DNA from: G963662675 sp963662675
Lineage (GTDB): Bacteria > Bacteroidota > Bacteroidia > Bacteroidales > Prolixibacteraceae
Length of the DNA: 64,000 nucleotides
NCBI GenBank assembly: GCA_963662675.2
Contig: CAXXHP010000003.1
Span: 1-64,000, forward strand
Direction of reading: 5' to 3'
A program made the position numbers and the translations under genes. Below are positions 24,455-33,329 of the stretch, piece after piece. Under the pieces are notes generated by a model. It saw only the letters and a program-made list of their open reading frames with translations, was not told the DNA's origin and searched no databases. Each line of letters opens with the position of its first letter. The first letter of the stretch is position 1.

Positions 24455-25817
24455 TTCTTTTTCCTCTTTTATTACAATCTGCTTTAAATCGTTCATGGCC
24501 CCATTTCTTCTCAACATTTTTTAATGCTTTGGATGGGGATATTTTACTTTCTTCCTGCCAAAGTTGTTGCAGGAAGATACAATCGGACATTTTTGCCTGT
24601 CCGCAAGCCATATCTTCTGCCAATGCATGGCAATTGGGGGCGCCGCAAGCTCCACAATCAATGCCTGGAAGAAAACAAATGATGCGATGTGCTTTGTCCA
24701 ATTTTTCAAGAGCCTTTTCTCTATTTTCATCCAATTGGAATGCAGGTCTAGGTAGAATACTGTCTGCAACCAGTTTGGGTTTTATGAGAGGGGCAAATTG
24801 TTGTATGGGGTGATTTTTGAATCTGATGGATGGCAAGTAACGTTTTGCCCGATTTTCTAAGCGGGAAACGGTAAGAAACCGATTGCCCGTCATCAGATTG
24901 CCTCCGGCACAGCTTTGGTCGCAAGCTCGAAGTTCTAAAAAATCAAGTTCAGGAACTTCTTCGTTTTCTAGCCGTTCTAAAAATTTAATAACGTTGTGAA
25001 TTCCATCAATAGCCATGCTTCGTTCTCCAAAGTGTCTTGCCTCACCACGCGTTAGGCTCCAAAGTATACCATCGCTGGAGAGGTTCTGTCGTAATTGGCT
25101 CGTGTCTGGAACTTCGTCTGTGCTGATGTTTTTCATGACTTTGTTGTACAACTCGTTCATGTTGATGATTCCATCAATAATCGACTCTTTTTCACCCAAT
25201 GGACTTTTTATTGAGGTCATCTTTGCAATGCAGGGCGTCACATAAAACAATCCGATCTCATTTTCATTGGCTCCTTGTCCCTTTAATTGTTCAATTGCAA
25301 AGTGAGCACACAGATCATGCGGAACTTTTCTAAGTATCAGGTTTTCGACAAGGCTTGGGTACCTGAATTCGAGAAGCCTGACAATAGAAGGACAGAATGT
25401 TGAAATATGGGGCTTATTATGCTTCGATTTTTTTCGATATTCCCGAATCGATTTTTTTAAGATGCCAATGGGTTGTTCCACTTCATAGATATGAGTGAAC
25501 CCAATTTTTAGCATAGCGTCATAAATGTGGTCTTCTGTATATTTCTCGGGGAATTGACCAATCATGACAGCGGGGAAAAGGAGTACCCGGTATTTAAACG
25601 TTTTGATTTTATCAATATCATCTTGTTCAATATAGATGGCGTCTGCTGGGCAAACGCGGATGCAGTGTCCGCAGTCAACACATCGTTTTTCCTGAATGAC
25701 AGCAATACCATCTCTTATGCGAATTGCCTCGGTAGGACAAGCTTTCATGCAGTGGGTACATCCAATGCATTTTTTCTCATCTACTTTTAGGGCATGATAT
25801 GATTGTACCGTATTCAT
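24441..25817 (-). CDS. Putative sensory [FeFe]-hydrogenase-like protein
   Basis: 458-residue iron-sulfur protein related to, but unlike, catalytic HydA. Ferredoxin clusters: Cys17/20/23/27 and Cys46/49/52/56. The H-cluster cysteines are all kept: Cys142 (STFCPS), Cys196 (TPCIAK), Cys299 and Cys303 (RACDQSCAGG), and Lys199. The proton-path Cys before Cys142 is Phe141, the path Glu is Ser202, and the Met before Cys299 is Arg297. A C-terminal cluster motif Cys388/391/396/413 (DCGACGAPNC) replaces the tail. The class of sensory [FeFe] hydrogenases (HydS) is recalled to differ likewise; low turnover and H2 sensing are inferred. First-order neighbours are signalling genes, overlapping by 4 and 14 bases. 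Confidence 0.85.
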   Translation of the reverse strand: MNTVQSYHALKVDEKKCIGCTHCMKACPTEAIRIRDGIAVIQEKRCVDCGHCIRVCPADAIYIEQDDIDKIKTFKYRVLLFPAVMIGQFPEKYTEDHIYDAMLKIGFTHIYEVEQPIGILKKSIREYRKKSKHNKPHISTFCPSIVRLLEFRYPSLVENLILRKVPHDLCAHFAIEQLKGQGANENEIGLFYVTPCIAKMTSIKSPLGEKESIIDGIINMNELYNKVMKNISTDEVPDTSQLRQNLSSDGILWSLTRGEARHFGERSMAIDGIHNVIKFLERLENEEVPELDFLELRACDQSCAGGNLMTGNRFLTVSRLENRAKRYLPSIRFKNHPIQQFAPLIKPKLVADSILPRPAFQLDENREKALEKLDKAHRIICFLPGIDCGACGAPNCHALAEDMACGQAKMSDCIFLQQLWQEESKISPSKALKNVEKKWGHERFKADCNKRGKRNEGF

Positions 25818-26227
25818 TTAAAATAATTCACCATAATTACTGTTGTTCCTTCACCAACTATTGAGTTGATTGTAAGTTCCTCGGTGTTTTTCTTGATGTT
25901 TGAAAGCCCCATTCCTGCGCCAAAACCCATTTCTCTCACTTTTTTGCTAGCAGTCGAGTAGCCTTCTTGCATGGCCTTGTCAATATCAGGAATTCCAGGT
26001 CCTTTATCAATGATTTTTAATTCTATTTTTTCGGTGTCAATTTTCACTAAAATTTCCCCTTCCCAAGCATGTGCCACGACATTCACTTCGGCTTCGTATA
26101 GAGCTATTACAATATTTTTTATGCATTTGGGGTCAATGCCAAGTTGCTTTAACATCTTTTTCACTTCGCTCGAAGCATGTCCTGCTTTCGAAAAATCCCC
26201 TCCTTCTATATTGTAGCTTAATTCCAT
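25814..26227 (-). CDS. RsbW-like ATPase (anti-sigma/serine kinase type)
   Basis: 137-residue GHKL ATPase of the RsbW/SpoIIAB sort. N-box: NIVIALYEAEVNVVAHAW with the Glu and Asn used for ATP and Mg2+; G1 IIDKGPGIPD; G2 MGFGAGMGLSNIKKN. Such proteins phosphorylate STAS antagonists or bind sigma factors. No STAS gene neighbours it here, so its partner is unknown. It starts in the stop of the DRTGG gene (TAATG) and overlaps the next gene by 4 bases. Likely works with the SpoIIE-type phosphatase encoded divergently. Confidence 0.85.
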   Translation of the reverse strand: MELSYNIEGGDFSKAGHASSEVKKMLKQLGIDPKCIKNIVIALYEAEVNVVAHAWEGEILVKIDTEKIELKIIDKGPGIPDIDKAMQEGYSTASKKVREMGFGAGMGLSNIKKNTEELTINSIVGEGTTVIMVNYFK

Positions 26228-26571
26228 TAATACACGGGGTTTAATCCAGCCATGAATAAAAGTCCGCTAGCTTTAAACAAGGTAAAGGGTGATTGAATAA
26301 TGCAGATTCCATGCTCTTTTGCCAAGGTAATCATTTCGTCAGTTGCTTTCTTGTTTCTTACAAAAGCAATGTATTTGATGTCTGCCATTTCTGCCGTTCG
26401 GATGGTTTGAAGGTTGCACATGCCGGTGATTAAGAGTAGTTTGTCTGTATCCAGAGTTAATACATCACTCATAAGGTCAGAACTATACCCCTTTTCTATT
26501 AGGAAATTACAATCTTCATTTCCACAAATTAAGGTAGCTGATAATAATTCGCAGACTTCACAAACTTTCAT
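26227..26571 (-). CDS. DRTGG-domain protein 2
   Basis: 114-residue single-domain protein, distantly similar to the DRTGG product at 24116 in the pattern Lys-Val start, GYSSDLMSDVL loop, TDKLLLITGMCN strand, and final ILYKASGLLFM-type helix (here LFKASGLLF). First gene of the leftward operon. The GYSSDLMSDVL and AYVSDLLSDVM stretches of the two proteins are the clearest link. Ligand unknown; likely a sensor or adapter. Confidence 0.72.
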   Translation of the reverse strand: MKVCEVCELLSATLICGNEDCNFLIEKGYSSDLMSDVLTLDTDKLLLITGMCNLQTIRTAEMADIKYIAFVRNKKATDEMITLAKEHGICIIQSPFTLFKASGLLFMAGLNPVY

Positions 26572-26602
26572 TTATCGTATATTATTTCTGCAAATATGTA
26601 TG

Positions 26603-26615
26603 ATTTGTCTCAAAT
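26603..26615. promoter_or_regulatory. Small palindrome in the divergent operon region
   Basis: ATTTGTCTCAAAT, 5-base arms around TCT, 32 bases upstream of the leftward operon start. It could be an operator or part of a promoter (an ATATTTG box lies nearby). Low evidence. Confidence 0.25.
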
Positions 26616-26793
26616 GATCGTAATAATTTGGCTTAATATTTAGTTATGGAGTATATTTAGATTGAATTGAAATAAACCCTTGCTAATTTGGGGTTTACCG
26701 TGAAAATATGTGTGTGAATATCGCTTAAGTCTACATATTTTATGTATTTTTTAGATGTATTAACCATGCAGTATTTCAATAAATATTCAGCTT

Positions 26794-27723
26794 ATGATCT
26801 ACGATGATAAATCATTTCAATCGGAAATGTTAGATAACCCGGAACTACACCAGAAGATTATTGATGCTTTGCCCATTCCAATTTTTTACAGAGACCTCCA
26901 AGGAACTTATCGGGCAACAAATAAAGCTCACGAAGAATTTATTGGTCTTAGTAAAGAGCAAATCATTGGGAAAACCGTTTTCGATTTACAGCCGGCAGAT
27001 ATTGCTGAGATTTATGCACGTCGTGATCAGGAGCTTATTGATAGTCCAGGTAATCAAGCATATGAGACAAAGTTTCGCTTGCCAGATGGTTCTATGCATG
27101 ATGTCGTTCTGAATAAATCTGTAATTAGAAACGATGAGGGAAAGACCATGGGGATTGTAGGGTCAATTTTCGATGTGTCTGATCGTAAAAAAGCGGAACG
27201 TAAACTGGAAAAGGCCAAGGAGGCTACGGTTATTGCTTCAGCCATGCTTCATAAAATCAGAGCCGGGATTATTATTGTTGGGAGTGATTTTAAGGTCATT
27301 GATTCGAATGAAGGTTTCGCTAAGTTACTTGGTGAAGAGATTGAAGAACTGTATGAAACTATTCCGGGGCTAATTGGTGCAGACCTCAAGGAATTAATAC
27401 CAGAGGTTGTTTACAAGATGTTTTCGTCTATCATGGTGTCGGGTGAGAATATGCTTGAACGAGATATAAAATTTCAAAATAAATTGCTGCATATTTCAGT
27501 CATCAGTATATATAAAAACAGGGTAGTGGGAGCATTAATTCGTGACATGTCTGCACCGTCTTTGGTTCGGGAGGAAATTATTAGCCGTGCACAGAGAGCC
27601 AATAAACAAAACTTGGAAACTGTTCAGAAAATCGCTTTTCTTTTGGGTGAGAATGCCTCAATTACAGAAGAACTGCTAAATTCTATTATTGAATCATACC
27701 AGTATGGGGAGGAAGATGAGTAA
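26794..27723 (+). CDS. PAS-domain sensor protein
   Basis: 309-residue soluble protein. First PAS domain at about residues 20-130 (PIPIFYRDLQGTYRATNKAHEEFIGLS; PDGSMHDVV; GIVGSIFDVSDRKKAE), a short coiled linker, then a second PAS-like part at about 150-240 (AGIIIVGSDFKVIDSNEGFAKLLGE; HISVISIYKNRVVGALIRDMSA). No kinase or helix-turn-helix domain follows. The C-terminal helix ILLGENASITEELLNSIIESY (from KIAFLLGENAS) may bind a partner. Its stop overlaps the phosphatase start (TAATG), so the two are co-translated. Probably senses redox state or H2-linked signals; a haem or flavin ligand cannot be told. Confidence 0.85.
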   Translation: MIYDDKSFQSEMLDNPELHQKIIDALPIPIFYRDLQGTYRATNKAHEEFIGLSKEQIIGKTVFDLQPADIAEIYARRDQELIDSPGNQAYETKFRLPDGSMHDVVLNKSVIRNDEGKTMGIVGSIFDVSDRKKAERKLEKAKEATVIASAMLHKIRAGIIIVGSDFKVIDSNEGFAKLLGEEIEELYETIPGLIGADLKELIPEVVYKMFSSIMVSGENMLERDIKFQNKLLHISVISIYKNRVVGALIRDMSAPSLVREEIISRAQRANKQNLETVQKIAFLLGENASITEELLNSIIESYQYGEEDE

Positions 27724-28904
27724 TGGTAGATTTTCATATTGATATTGATTTTCAGCAAAAACAAACCAAAGGAGAGGTCGTTTGTGGAGATGTTTTCCAC
27801 ACAAGACCTATTTCAGAGGAAGGACGTACTATCCTTGTTTTATCGGATGGGATAGGACATGGTGTGAAAGCAAATGTGCTGGCTACATTAACCGCATCAA
27901 TGGCATTGAATTATACCTCTTTTCATACTAAACCAGAAGTGGCTGCCAATATATTTATGCGTGCATTGCCACGTAGTAGCGAGGGGAAAGAAAGTTATGC
28001 GACTTTTACCATTATTGAAATTGATAATGACGAGTTAGTACGCATCATCAATTACGACAATCCTCCGACCATTATTTTACGCAACGGGAAACCATTTGCT
28101 CCACGTGAAGTAGAAATGAGCATTAGAGGTGTAGAGAATGTTGGGAAAATTTTAAGGATTCGCGAATTTAAGCCAATGAAAGGGGATCGCGTTATTTTTA
28201 TGACTGATGGAGTAACTCAAAGTGGGCTAGGTGGTATTCGTTATCCTATGGGATGGGGCCAGCCCGATGTCTCCGAATTTGTACAGAAACAGATTTCCAG
28301 AGAACCTGAAATATCGGCCACCAGATTAGTTCGTAAGGTTCTAAATCAGGCATCTATGAATGATGGTTTTGAAATGAAGGATGATACGAGTTGTGGTGTT
28401 GTTTATTTCAGGAAACCTCGAGAACTGATGCTTATTACAGGCCCTCCTTTTTATAAAATTAAGGATTTTGACTTTGTTAAACACGTTCAGGATTTTCCCG
28501 GAAAAAAAATCATATGTGGGGGAACAACTGCTGAAATTATTGCACGGGAATTGAACTTGGAAGTTAATATACAGCATCGTTATACCGATTCCACCATTCC
28601 GCCTGTTGCTATGATGGATGGTTTTGAGATGGTTACTGAGGGAATACTAACAATGGGTAAGGTTGAAGAAATTCTGGAAACCCATACAAGTGATAACCGC
28701 CTAGAGAATTCGCCGCCCGAAGAAGTTGTGAAATTATTGATGGACCACGATATAATAAATATCATTGTTGGAACCCGTATCAATTGGGCACATCAAGACC
28801 CAGATCAGCCGGTTGAGATGGAGATCAGAAAATTTGTAGTAAAACGAATTGTTAAATTGCTTGAAGATCGTTTCTTCAAAAAAGTGAATGTAGAGTTTGT
28901 TTAA
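27723..28904 (+). CDS. SpoIIE-type PP2C protein phosphatase
   Basis: 393-residue serine/threonine phosphatase of the SpoIIE/RsbU kind. The N-terminal PP2C core has CGDVF (Asp), VLSDGIGHGVKAN (Asp and Gly of the metal site), YATFTIIEID, VIFMTDGVTQSG and DDTSCGVVYFR, all metal-binding or structural motifs. A C-terminal domain of about 160 residues (from residue 235, KPRELMLITGPPFYKI) is unlike known SpoIIE proteins and includes GGTTAEIIA, also seen by memory in proteins near sensory hydrogenases. Removes phosphate that the RsbW-like kinase may add. Encoded with the PAS sensor. Confidence 0.87.
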   Translation: MVDFHIDIDFQQKQTKGEVVCGDVFHTRPISEEGRTILVLSDGIGHGVKANVLATLTASMALNYTSFHTKPEVAANIFMRALPRSSEGKESYATFTIIEIDNDELVRIINYDNPPTIILRNGKPFAPREVEMSIRGVENVGKILRIREFKPMKGDRVIFMTDGVTQSGLGGIRYPMGWGQPDVSEFVQKQISREPEISATRLVRKVLNQASMNDGFEMKDDTSCGVVYFRKPRELMLITGPPFYKIKDFDFVKHVQDFPGKKIICGGTTAEIIARELNLEVNIQHRYTDSTIPPVAMMDGFEMVTEGILTMGKVEEILETHTSDNRLENSPPEEVVKLLMDHDIINIIVGTRINWAHQDPDQPVEMEIRKFVVKRIVKLLEDRFFKKVNVEFV

Positions 28905-28945
28905 AAAAATGATTTCTTTTTAATCGTGTTAAAAAAGATAAATAG

Positions 28946-28989
28946 AAAAGAGCCTTCTGCAATAAGTCTAATGCATGGAGGCTCTTTTT
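28946..28989. terminator. Bidirectional terminator
   Basis: AAAAGAGCCT (28946-28955) pairs with AGGCTCTTTT (28979-28988). T runs on one side and A runs on the other serve the phosphatase gene on the plus strand and the next gene on the minus strand. Confidence 0.8.
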
Positions 28990-29013
28990 GTTATTTTGGT
29001 AAATTTTAACTTA

Positions 29014-30027
29014 TTATACCATCGGGTGTTTTTTAAATACTTCTTCAGATTTCATCAGAATGTCAACATACTGAGCGCGTTGGTAACTGAAAGGGTCTTT
29101 CATGTATTTCCTTGAAAGTTTGCCTTTAAAATCAATTATTGATTTATATCCTTTTTTATCCATCCATTCCGTAATCCCATTTAGCATAGTTTTCACATAA
29201 GCAGGTTGGTTCCTGTATATTGCAGATACTACCTGAACAACGTCAGCTCCGGCAAGTAACATTTTTATTGCGTCTTCAGCTTTAGAGATACCACGGCTAC
29301 TGCAGATACTTGCATCCAGATTGCCATATAATAGCCCGGCATACCTGAGTGAAAGCTGATATTCTTTTTCTTGAGTTAAATCCCAGGGGAAGTGAAATTC
29401 TTCATCATCAATATTAATTTCCGGTTGAAAAAAACGATTGAACAGAACATATCCGTTTACGCCTGCCTCATCTAATTTTTTAATAAAATTGAGAGTGTTG
29501 GTATAAAAAGGGCTGAGCTTTACGCTTATCGGAATATCAATTGCTTTTTTTATGCTCTTAACAATTTGTACTTGCTTATCTTCAATTTTGCATCCATCAA
29601 CTTCAAAGTATCCAGGAGTCGCATATAGGTTAATCTCTAATGCATCTACACCTGTTTGTTCAAGTTCCTTGGCATAATCTACCCAGGTTGACTCATATAT
29701 GGCATTCAAACTGGCAATTACAGGAACATTAACTTTACTTTTTAATGTCTTTAAATTGAAAAGGTGTTCTTTCGGGCCTGCGTGTTCCATGTTTGGGAAT
29801 AACCTTGTCATTTCAGCATTCCGGTTTTCATACTCGTGTAATTCTTCTTCAAATTGAAGTGATTCTAACTGTATTTGCTCTTCAAATAACGATTTGTAAA
29901 CAATTGCAGCAATTCCTGCTTCTTCAAGCTGTTCTATAATATCCGGTTTGTTAACGAGGTTGCTGGCACCTAAAATGATTGGGTTTTTTAGTTTTAGTCC
30001 CATGTAAGAGGTTGATAGATCTGCCAT
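29014..30027 (-). CDS. Dihydroorotate dehydrogenase-like protein
   Basis: 337-residue TIM-barrel flavoprotein of the PyrD superfamily. It starts with DLSTSYMGLKLKNPIILGASNL, has VIASLNAIYES, DALEINLY and ISVKLSPF, and ends with GADVVQVVSAIYRN, matching the FMN phosphate-binding strand. The segment where true dihydroorotate dehydrogenases put their catalytic Cys or Ser is not obvious, so orotate synthesis is doubtful. From memory, such genes are often found with pyruvate:ferredoxin oxidoreductase. Stands alone here. Substrate unknown. Confidence 0.85.
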   Translation of the reverse strand: MADLSTSYMGLKLKNPIILGASNLVNKPDIIEQLEEAGIAAIVYKSLFEEQIQLESLQFEEELHEYENRNAEMTRLFPNMEHAGPKEHLFNLKTLKSKVNVPVIASLNAIYESTWVDYAKELEQTGVDALEINLYATPGYFEVDGCKIEDKQVQIVKSIKKAIDIPISVKLSPFYTNTLNFIKKLDEAGVNGYVLFNRFFQPEINIDDEEFHFPWDLTQEKEYQLSLRYAGLLYGNLDASICSSRGISKAEDAIKMLLAGADVVQVVSAIYRNQPAYVKTMLNGITEWMDKKGYKSIIDFKGKLSRKYMKDPFSYQRAQYVDILMKSEEVFKKHPMV

Positions 30028-30233
30028 AATACTGATTTTTGAGGTTATTTCCTTTTTTATGAAACTTCATTAAACACGCTTTTGTTCAGCAATTTCGAAA
30101 GAAAAATATATAAAGTCAATGCATTGATCCAGAATCTTAATTGAATTGAATAAAAGGGACAGTATGTTGTTTAGAGATGAAGGGTGGCAGATTTTCTATT
30201 GTCTGACTAGTTTTAAGGGAAAAGGATGGTTAA

Positions 30234-30641
30234 TTATTTTATAAATTTATTTTCATCTTTTCGGTAAACGATTCCATTAAAACAGGCTATCGTTTGATCT
30301 TCTTCATCCGTAATAAGGACATTGTATGCGCCAATTCGTTTAGGATCACCAATTTCAGTAGCTGTAGCATATAGGGTGCCTTTCGTTTTTCCCTTTAAAA
30401 AAGAAATGTTAGCATTAATGGATAAGGCCAATTTCCCGTGGCTGTTTGAGGCTACTGCAAAAGCCATGTCTGCAAGAGTAAATAATGCTCCCCCTTGTAC
30501 AACATTGGCAGCATTTAGGTGTTGGTCTTTTATTTCAAGTTTTGCCTTGCAGTATCCAGATCTCGCCTCAATAATTTCAACGCCGATAAAAGCAGCAAAC
30601 CTATCTTTTTCGTAAAACGATTTTAGTTCTTCATGGTTCAT
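30234..30641 (-). CDS. PaaI-family hotdog thioesterase
   Basis: 135-residue hotdog-fold acyl-CoA thioesterase. Conserved: VQGGALFTLADMAFAVASNS, the main helix with Asp as catalytic residue; and then INANISFLKG. The short single domain matches PaaI-type enzymes that free CoA from aromatic or short-chain acyl thioesters. Lies after the hppA terminator, so it is probably monocistronic or loosely linked. Substrate unknown. Confidence 0.88.
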   Translation of the reverse strand: MNHEELKSFYEKDRFAAFIGVEIIEARSGYCKAKLEIKDQHLNAANVVQGGALFTLADMAFAVASNSHGKLALSINANISFLKGKTKGTLYATATEIGDPKRIGAYNVLITDEEDQTIACFNGIVYRKDENKFIK

Positions 30642-30658
30642 GATGGTTGTATTTAAAT

Positions 30659-30690
30659 GAAAAAAACCTGTGAGTAAACACTCACAGGTT
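30659..30690 (-). terminator. Terminator of the pyrophosphatase gene
   Basis: 11-bp perfect stem AACCTGTGAGT (30665-30675) and ACTCACAGGTT (30680-30690), 4-base loop; in the minus direction it runs into a run of T (the A tract at 30659-30664). Confidence 0.88.
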
Positions 30691-30729
30691 GTTGTATATG
30701 TCGTTTATATAACGATCTTTTTGTGTCTA

Positions 30730-33078
30730 CTACAGTAAACTCAAAGTTACAGTTAATCCAGCCATAACAACTGATACCATAGTCATTAATTTTATAAGGA
30801 TATTTAATGAAGGACCTGAAGTATCTTTGAAAGGATCTCCAACAGTATCACCCACAACAGCTGCATGGTGAGCATCACTTCCTTTTCCACCGTAGTTACC
30901 TCTTTCGATGTGTTTTTTAGCGTTATCCCAAGCTCCACCTGCATTATTCATAAATACTGCCAAGGTGAATCCTGCCGTTAAACCACCGGCCAAAAGACCA
31001 ATAACACCAGCAACTCCCATTGAAACACCAACTAAAACAGGAACAAAAATGGCTACCAATGATGGAAGCAACATTTCTTTTTGTGCACCTTTTGTCGAAA
31101 TCTCAACACATTTAGCATATTCAGGAGTAGCTTTTCCTTCGAGGATACCAGGAATTTCACGGAACTGACGACGAACTTCGTCAACCATTGCACCGGCTGC
31201 ACGACCTACAGCTTTCATGGTCATTGCACTAAATACAAATGCCATCATAGAGCCAAGGAATAAACCACCTAAGAATAATGGGTTAAAAAGTGTAATATCA
31301 TAAGCAGCAGCTAAATCTTTTACTGAAGCAGTCGAAATCTTAATCACTTTTAGTCCTTCTTCAGCAGCAGGAACAATATCGTTATAAAAGATATAATCGC
31401 CTTTGGTTATAAACCCATCGCCAGCTTTTGCAATTTTACTAAACCACAATCTTACTTCTTCCATATAAGCAGAAATAAGTGCCATTGCAGTTAGTGCTGC
31501 CGAACCAATTGCAAAACCCTTACCGGTTGCTGCAGTTGTATTACCAAGTCCATCTAAAGCATCAGTACGTTCGCGGACTTCTGCTGGAAGTTCAGCCATT
31601 TCGGCGTTACCACCTGCGTTATCAGCAATAGGACCAAAAGCATCAGTAGCTAAAGTAATTCCTAAAGTAGAAAGCATACCTACAGCAGCAAATCCAATTC
31701 CGTAAACACCCATTGCGAAGTGAGTAGAGCCGCCGGCAGCCCAAAAAGAACCCATAATTCCAAGAACGATTGTTACAACAGGAATCCATGTTGAATACAT
31801 ACCAACAGCCAAACCATCGATAATTGTCGTGGCCGGACCTTGTTGTGTTTGCTCGGCAATACCTTTTGTTGGAGCATATTCATCAGAAGTATAATATTCG
31901 GTAGCTTGACCAATAATAACACCGGCAGCTAACCCAATTACTACAGCACCAAATACACCCCAGGTTACCCAACCAAAATAGGCCATTCCTGCCATTGCAA
32001 TTAGAATTAACAATGAGCTACCAAAAGTTCCGATAAACAAGGCACGTAATAAAGTTTTTTGAGTTGCATCTTCTTTTGTGCGAACCATAAAAATACCTAC
32101 AATTGAAAGTACAATGCCGATAGCAGCAACAATCATTGGAGCAGTTACAGCTTTAAGAGGGTCGATACCTGTATCGCTTAATACAATTGCTGGTAGAGCG
32201 GCACCTAAAGCGGCAGTTGCTAAAATAGAACCGGCATAACTTTCGTAAAGGTCGGCTCCCATACCTGCAACATCACCAACGTTATCACCTACATTATCGG
32301 CAATGGTTGCTGGGTTACGTGGGTCATCTTCAGGAATACCTGCTTCAACTTTACCTACTAAGTCGGCACCAACATCGGCAGCTTTTGTATAAATACCACC
32401 ACCTACACGTGCGAATAATGCTTGAGTAGAAGCACCCATTCCGAACGTTAACATGGTAACAGTAATTTCAATTAATTTTACTCTTTGACCAGCTTCAGTA
32501 ATTACACCGTTAGCAACATAATCCGGACTTCCGTGAACAAAGCTAAGTCCTAAAAATTCGGCTCCGTTAGCCATGTGTTCCGGAGTAAATATTACTTCGC
32601 TTAAAAGCCAGTACCAGGCAGCAATATCTAACAATGCAAACCCTACTACAATTAAACCCATTACAGCACCACTTCGGAAAGCAACCTGTAAACCTTTGTT
32701 TAACGATTTAGACGCACCGTGAGCAGTACGTGCCGAAGCAAATGTTGCAGTTTTCATTCCCAAGAAACCGCAAAGGCCCGAGAAAAAACCACCCGTTAAA
32801 AATGCAATAGGCACAAATGGGTTCTGAACACCAAAATAAGCCATGATTGTAAGTAGGACAAAAAGTATCCCAAATACAATTCCTACAACTTTGTACTGTC
32901 TTTTCAGGTAAGCCATTGCACCTTCACGGACATATTGGGCTATCTCCTTCATTCTATCTGTTCCTTCGGAATTCTTCATCATCGATTTGAAGAAAATCCA
33001 TGCAAATACCAATGCCAGAATTGAGGCAATCGGCACAATTAAAAATGAGCTATTCATGAGGTAATAAGTTTTATGCAA
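30730..33078 (-). CDS. hppA: Membrane ion-pumping pyrophosphatase, K+-dependent type
   Basis: Integral-membrane enzyme, 782 residues and about 16 membrane segments, which uses pyrophosphate to pump H+ and/or Na+. Catalytic motifs: DVGADLVGKVEAGIPEDDPRNP, DNVGDNVGDVAGMGADL, and DNAGGNAEMAE, plus KKHIERGNYGGKGSDAHHAAVVGDTVGDPFKDTSGP. At the position that decides K+ need, GNTTAATGKG carries Ala rather than Lys, so K+ dependence is inferred. H+ versus Na+ cannot be decided by eye. Single gene with candidate promoter upstream and own terminator. Saves energy during anaerobic growth. Confidence 0.96.
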   Translation of the reverse strand: MHKTYYLMNSSFLIVPIASILALVFAWIFFKSMMKNSEGTDRMKEIAQYVREGAMAYLKRQYKVVGIVFGILFVLLTIMAYFGVQNPFVPIAFLTGGFFSGLCGFLGMKTATFASARTAHGASKSLNKGLQVAFRSGAVMGLIVVGFALLDIAAWYWLLSEVIFTPEHMANGAEFLGLSFVHGSPDYVANGVITEAGQRVKLIEITVTMLTFGMGASTQALFARVGGGIYTKAADVGADLVGKVEAGIPEDDPRNPATIADNVGDNVGDVAGMGADLYESYAGSILATAALGAALPAIVLSDTGIDPLKAVTAPMIVAAIGIVLSIVGIFMVRTKEDATQKTLLRALFIGTFGSSLLILIAMAGMAYFGWVTWGVFGAVVIGLAAGVIIGQATEYYTSDEYAPTKGIAEQTQQGPATTIIDGLAVGMYSTWIPVVTIVLGIMGSFWAAGGSTHFAMGVYGIGFAAVGMLSTLGITLATDAFGPIADNAGGNAEMAELPAEVRERTDALDGLGNTTAATGKGFAIGSAALTAMALISAYMEEVRLWFSKIAKAGDGFITKGDYIFYNDIVPAAEEGLKVIKISTASVKDLAAAYDITLFNPLFLGGLFLGSMMAFVFSAMTMKAVGRAAGAMVDEVRRQFREIPGILEGKATPEYAKCVEISTKGAQKEMLLPSLVAIFVPVLVGVSMGVAGVIGLLAGGLTAGFTLAVFMNNAGGAWDNAKKHIERGNYGGKGSDAHHAAVVGDTVGDPFKDTSGPSLNILIKLMTMVSVVMAGLTVTLSLL

Positions 33079-33125
33079 CGAAAGTTGCTGGTTGAATTTA
33101 GAATTTTTCTAGCCCGTAAAAATAA

Positions 33126-33155
33126 CAATAATAAGATGTCTGTATGGATGTCAAA
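33126..33155 (-). promoter_or_regulatory. Candidate hppA promoter
   Basis: On the minus strand, TTTG (33155-33152) is followed by an 18-base spacer and TATTATTG (33133-33126), one mismatch to TAnnTTTG. It lies about 50 bases before the hppA start. No other support. Confidence 0.4.
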
Positions 33156-33329
33156 AAAATGTTATTGGACAGGGCTCAGTTGATTTTATTCAGGTAAATA
33201 TATTCATAGATTTATAAATCGCATGTATCTTTTGATAATAGATATCAATTTGTAACATTGATATTACATTAAGGTTAGAAATTGAATTTTTTTTATTGTG
33301 ATGTAGCGTGTTTGGGTGTAAAGTGATGC

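Noticed and set aside
29014..30027. True dihydroorotate dehydrogenase
   Set aside because: The catalytic Cys/Ser segment is not evident and no pyrimidine genes are nearby.
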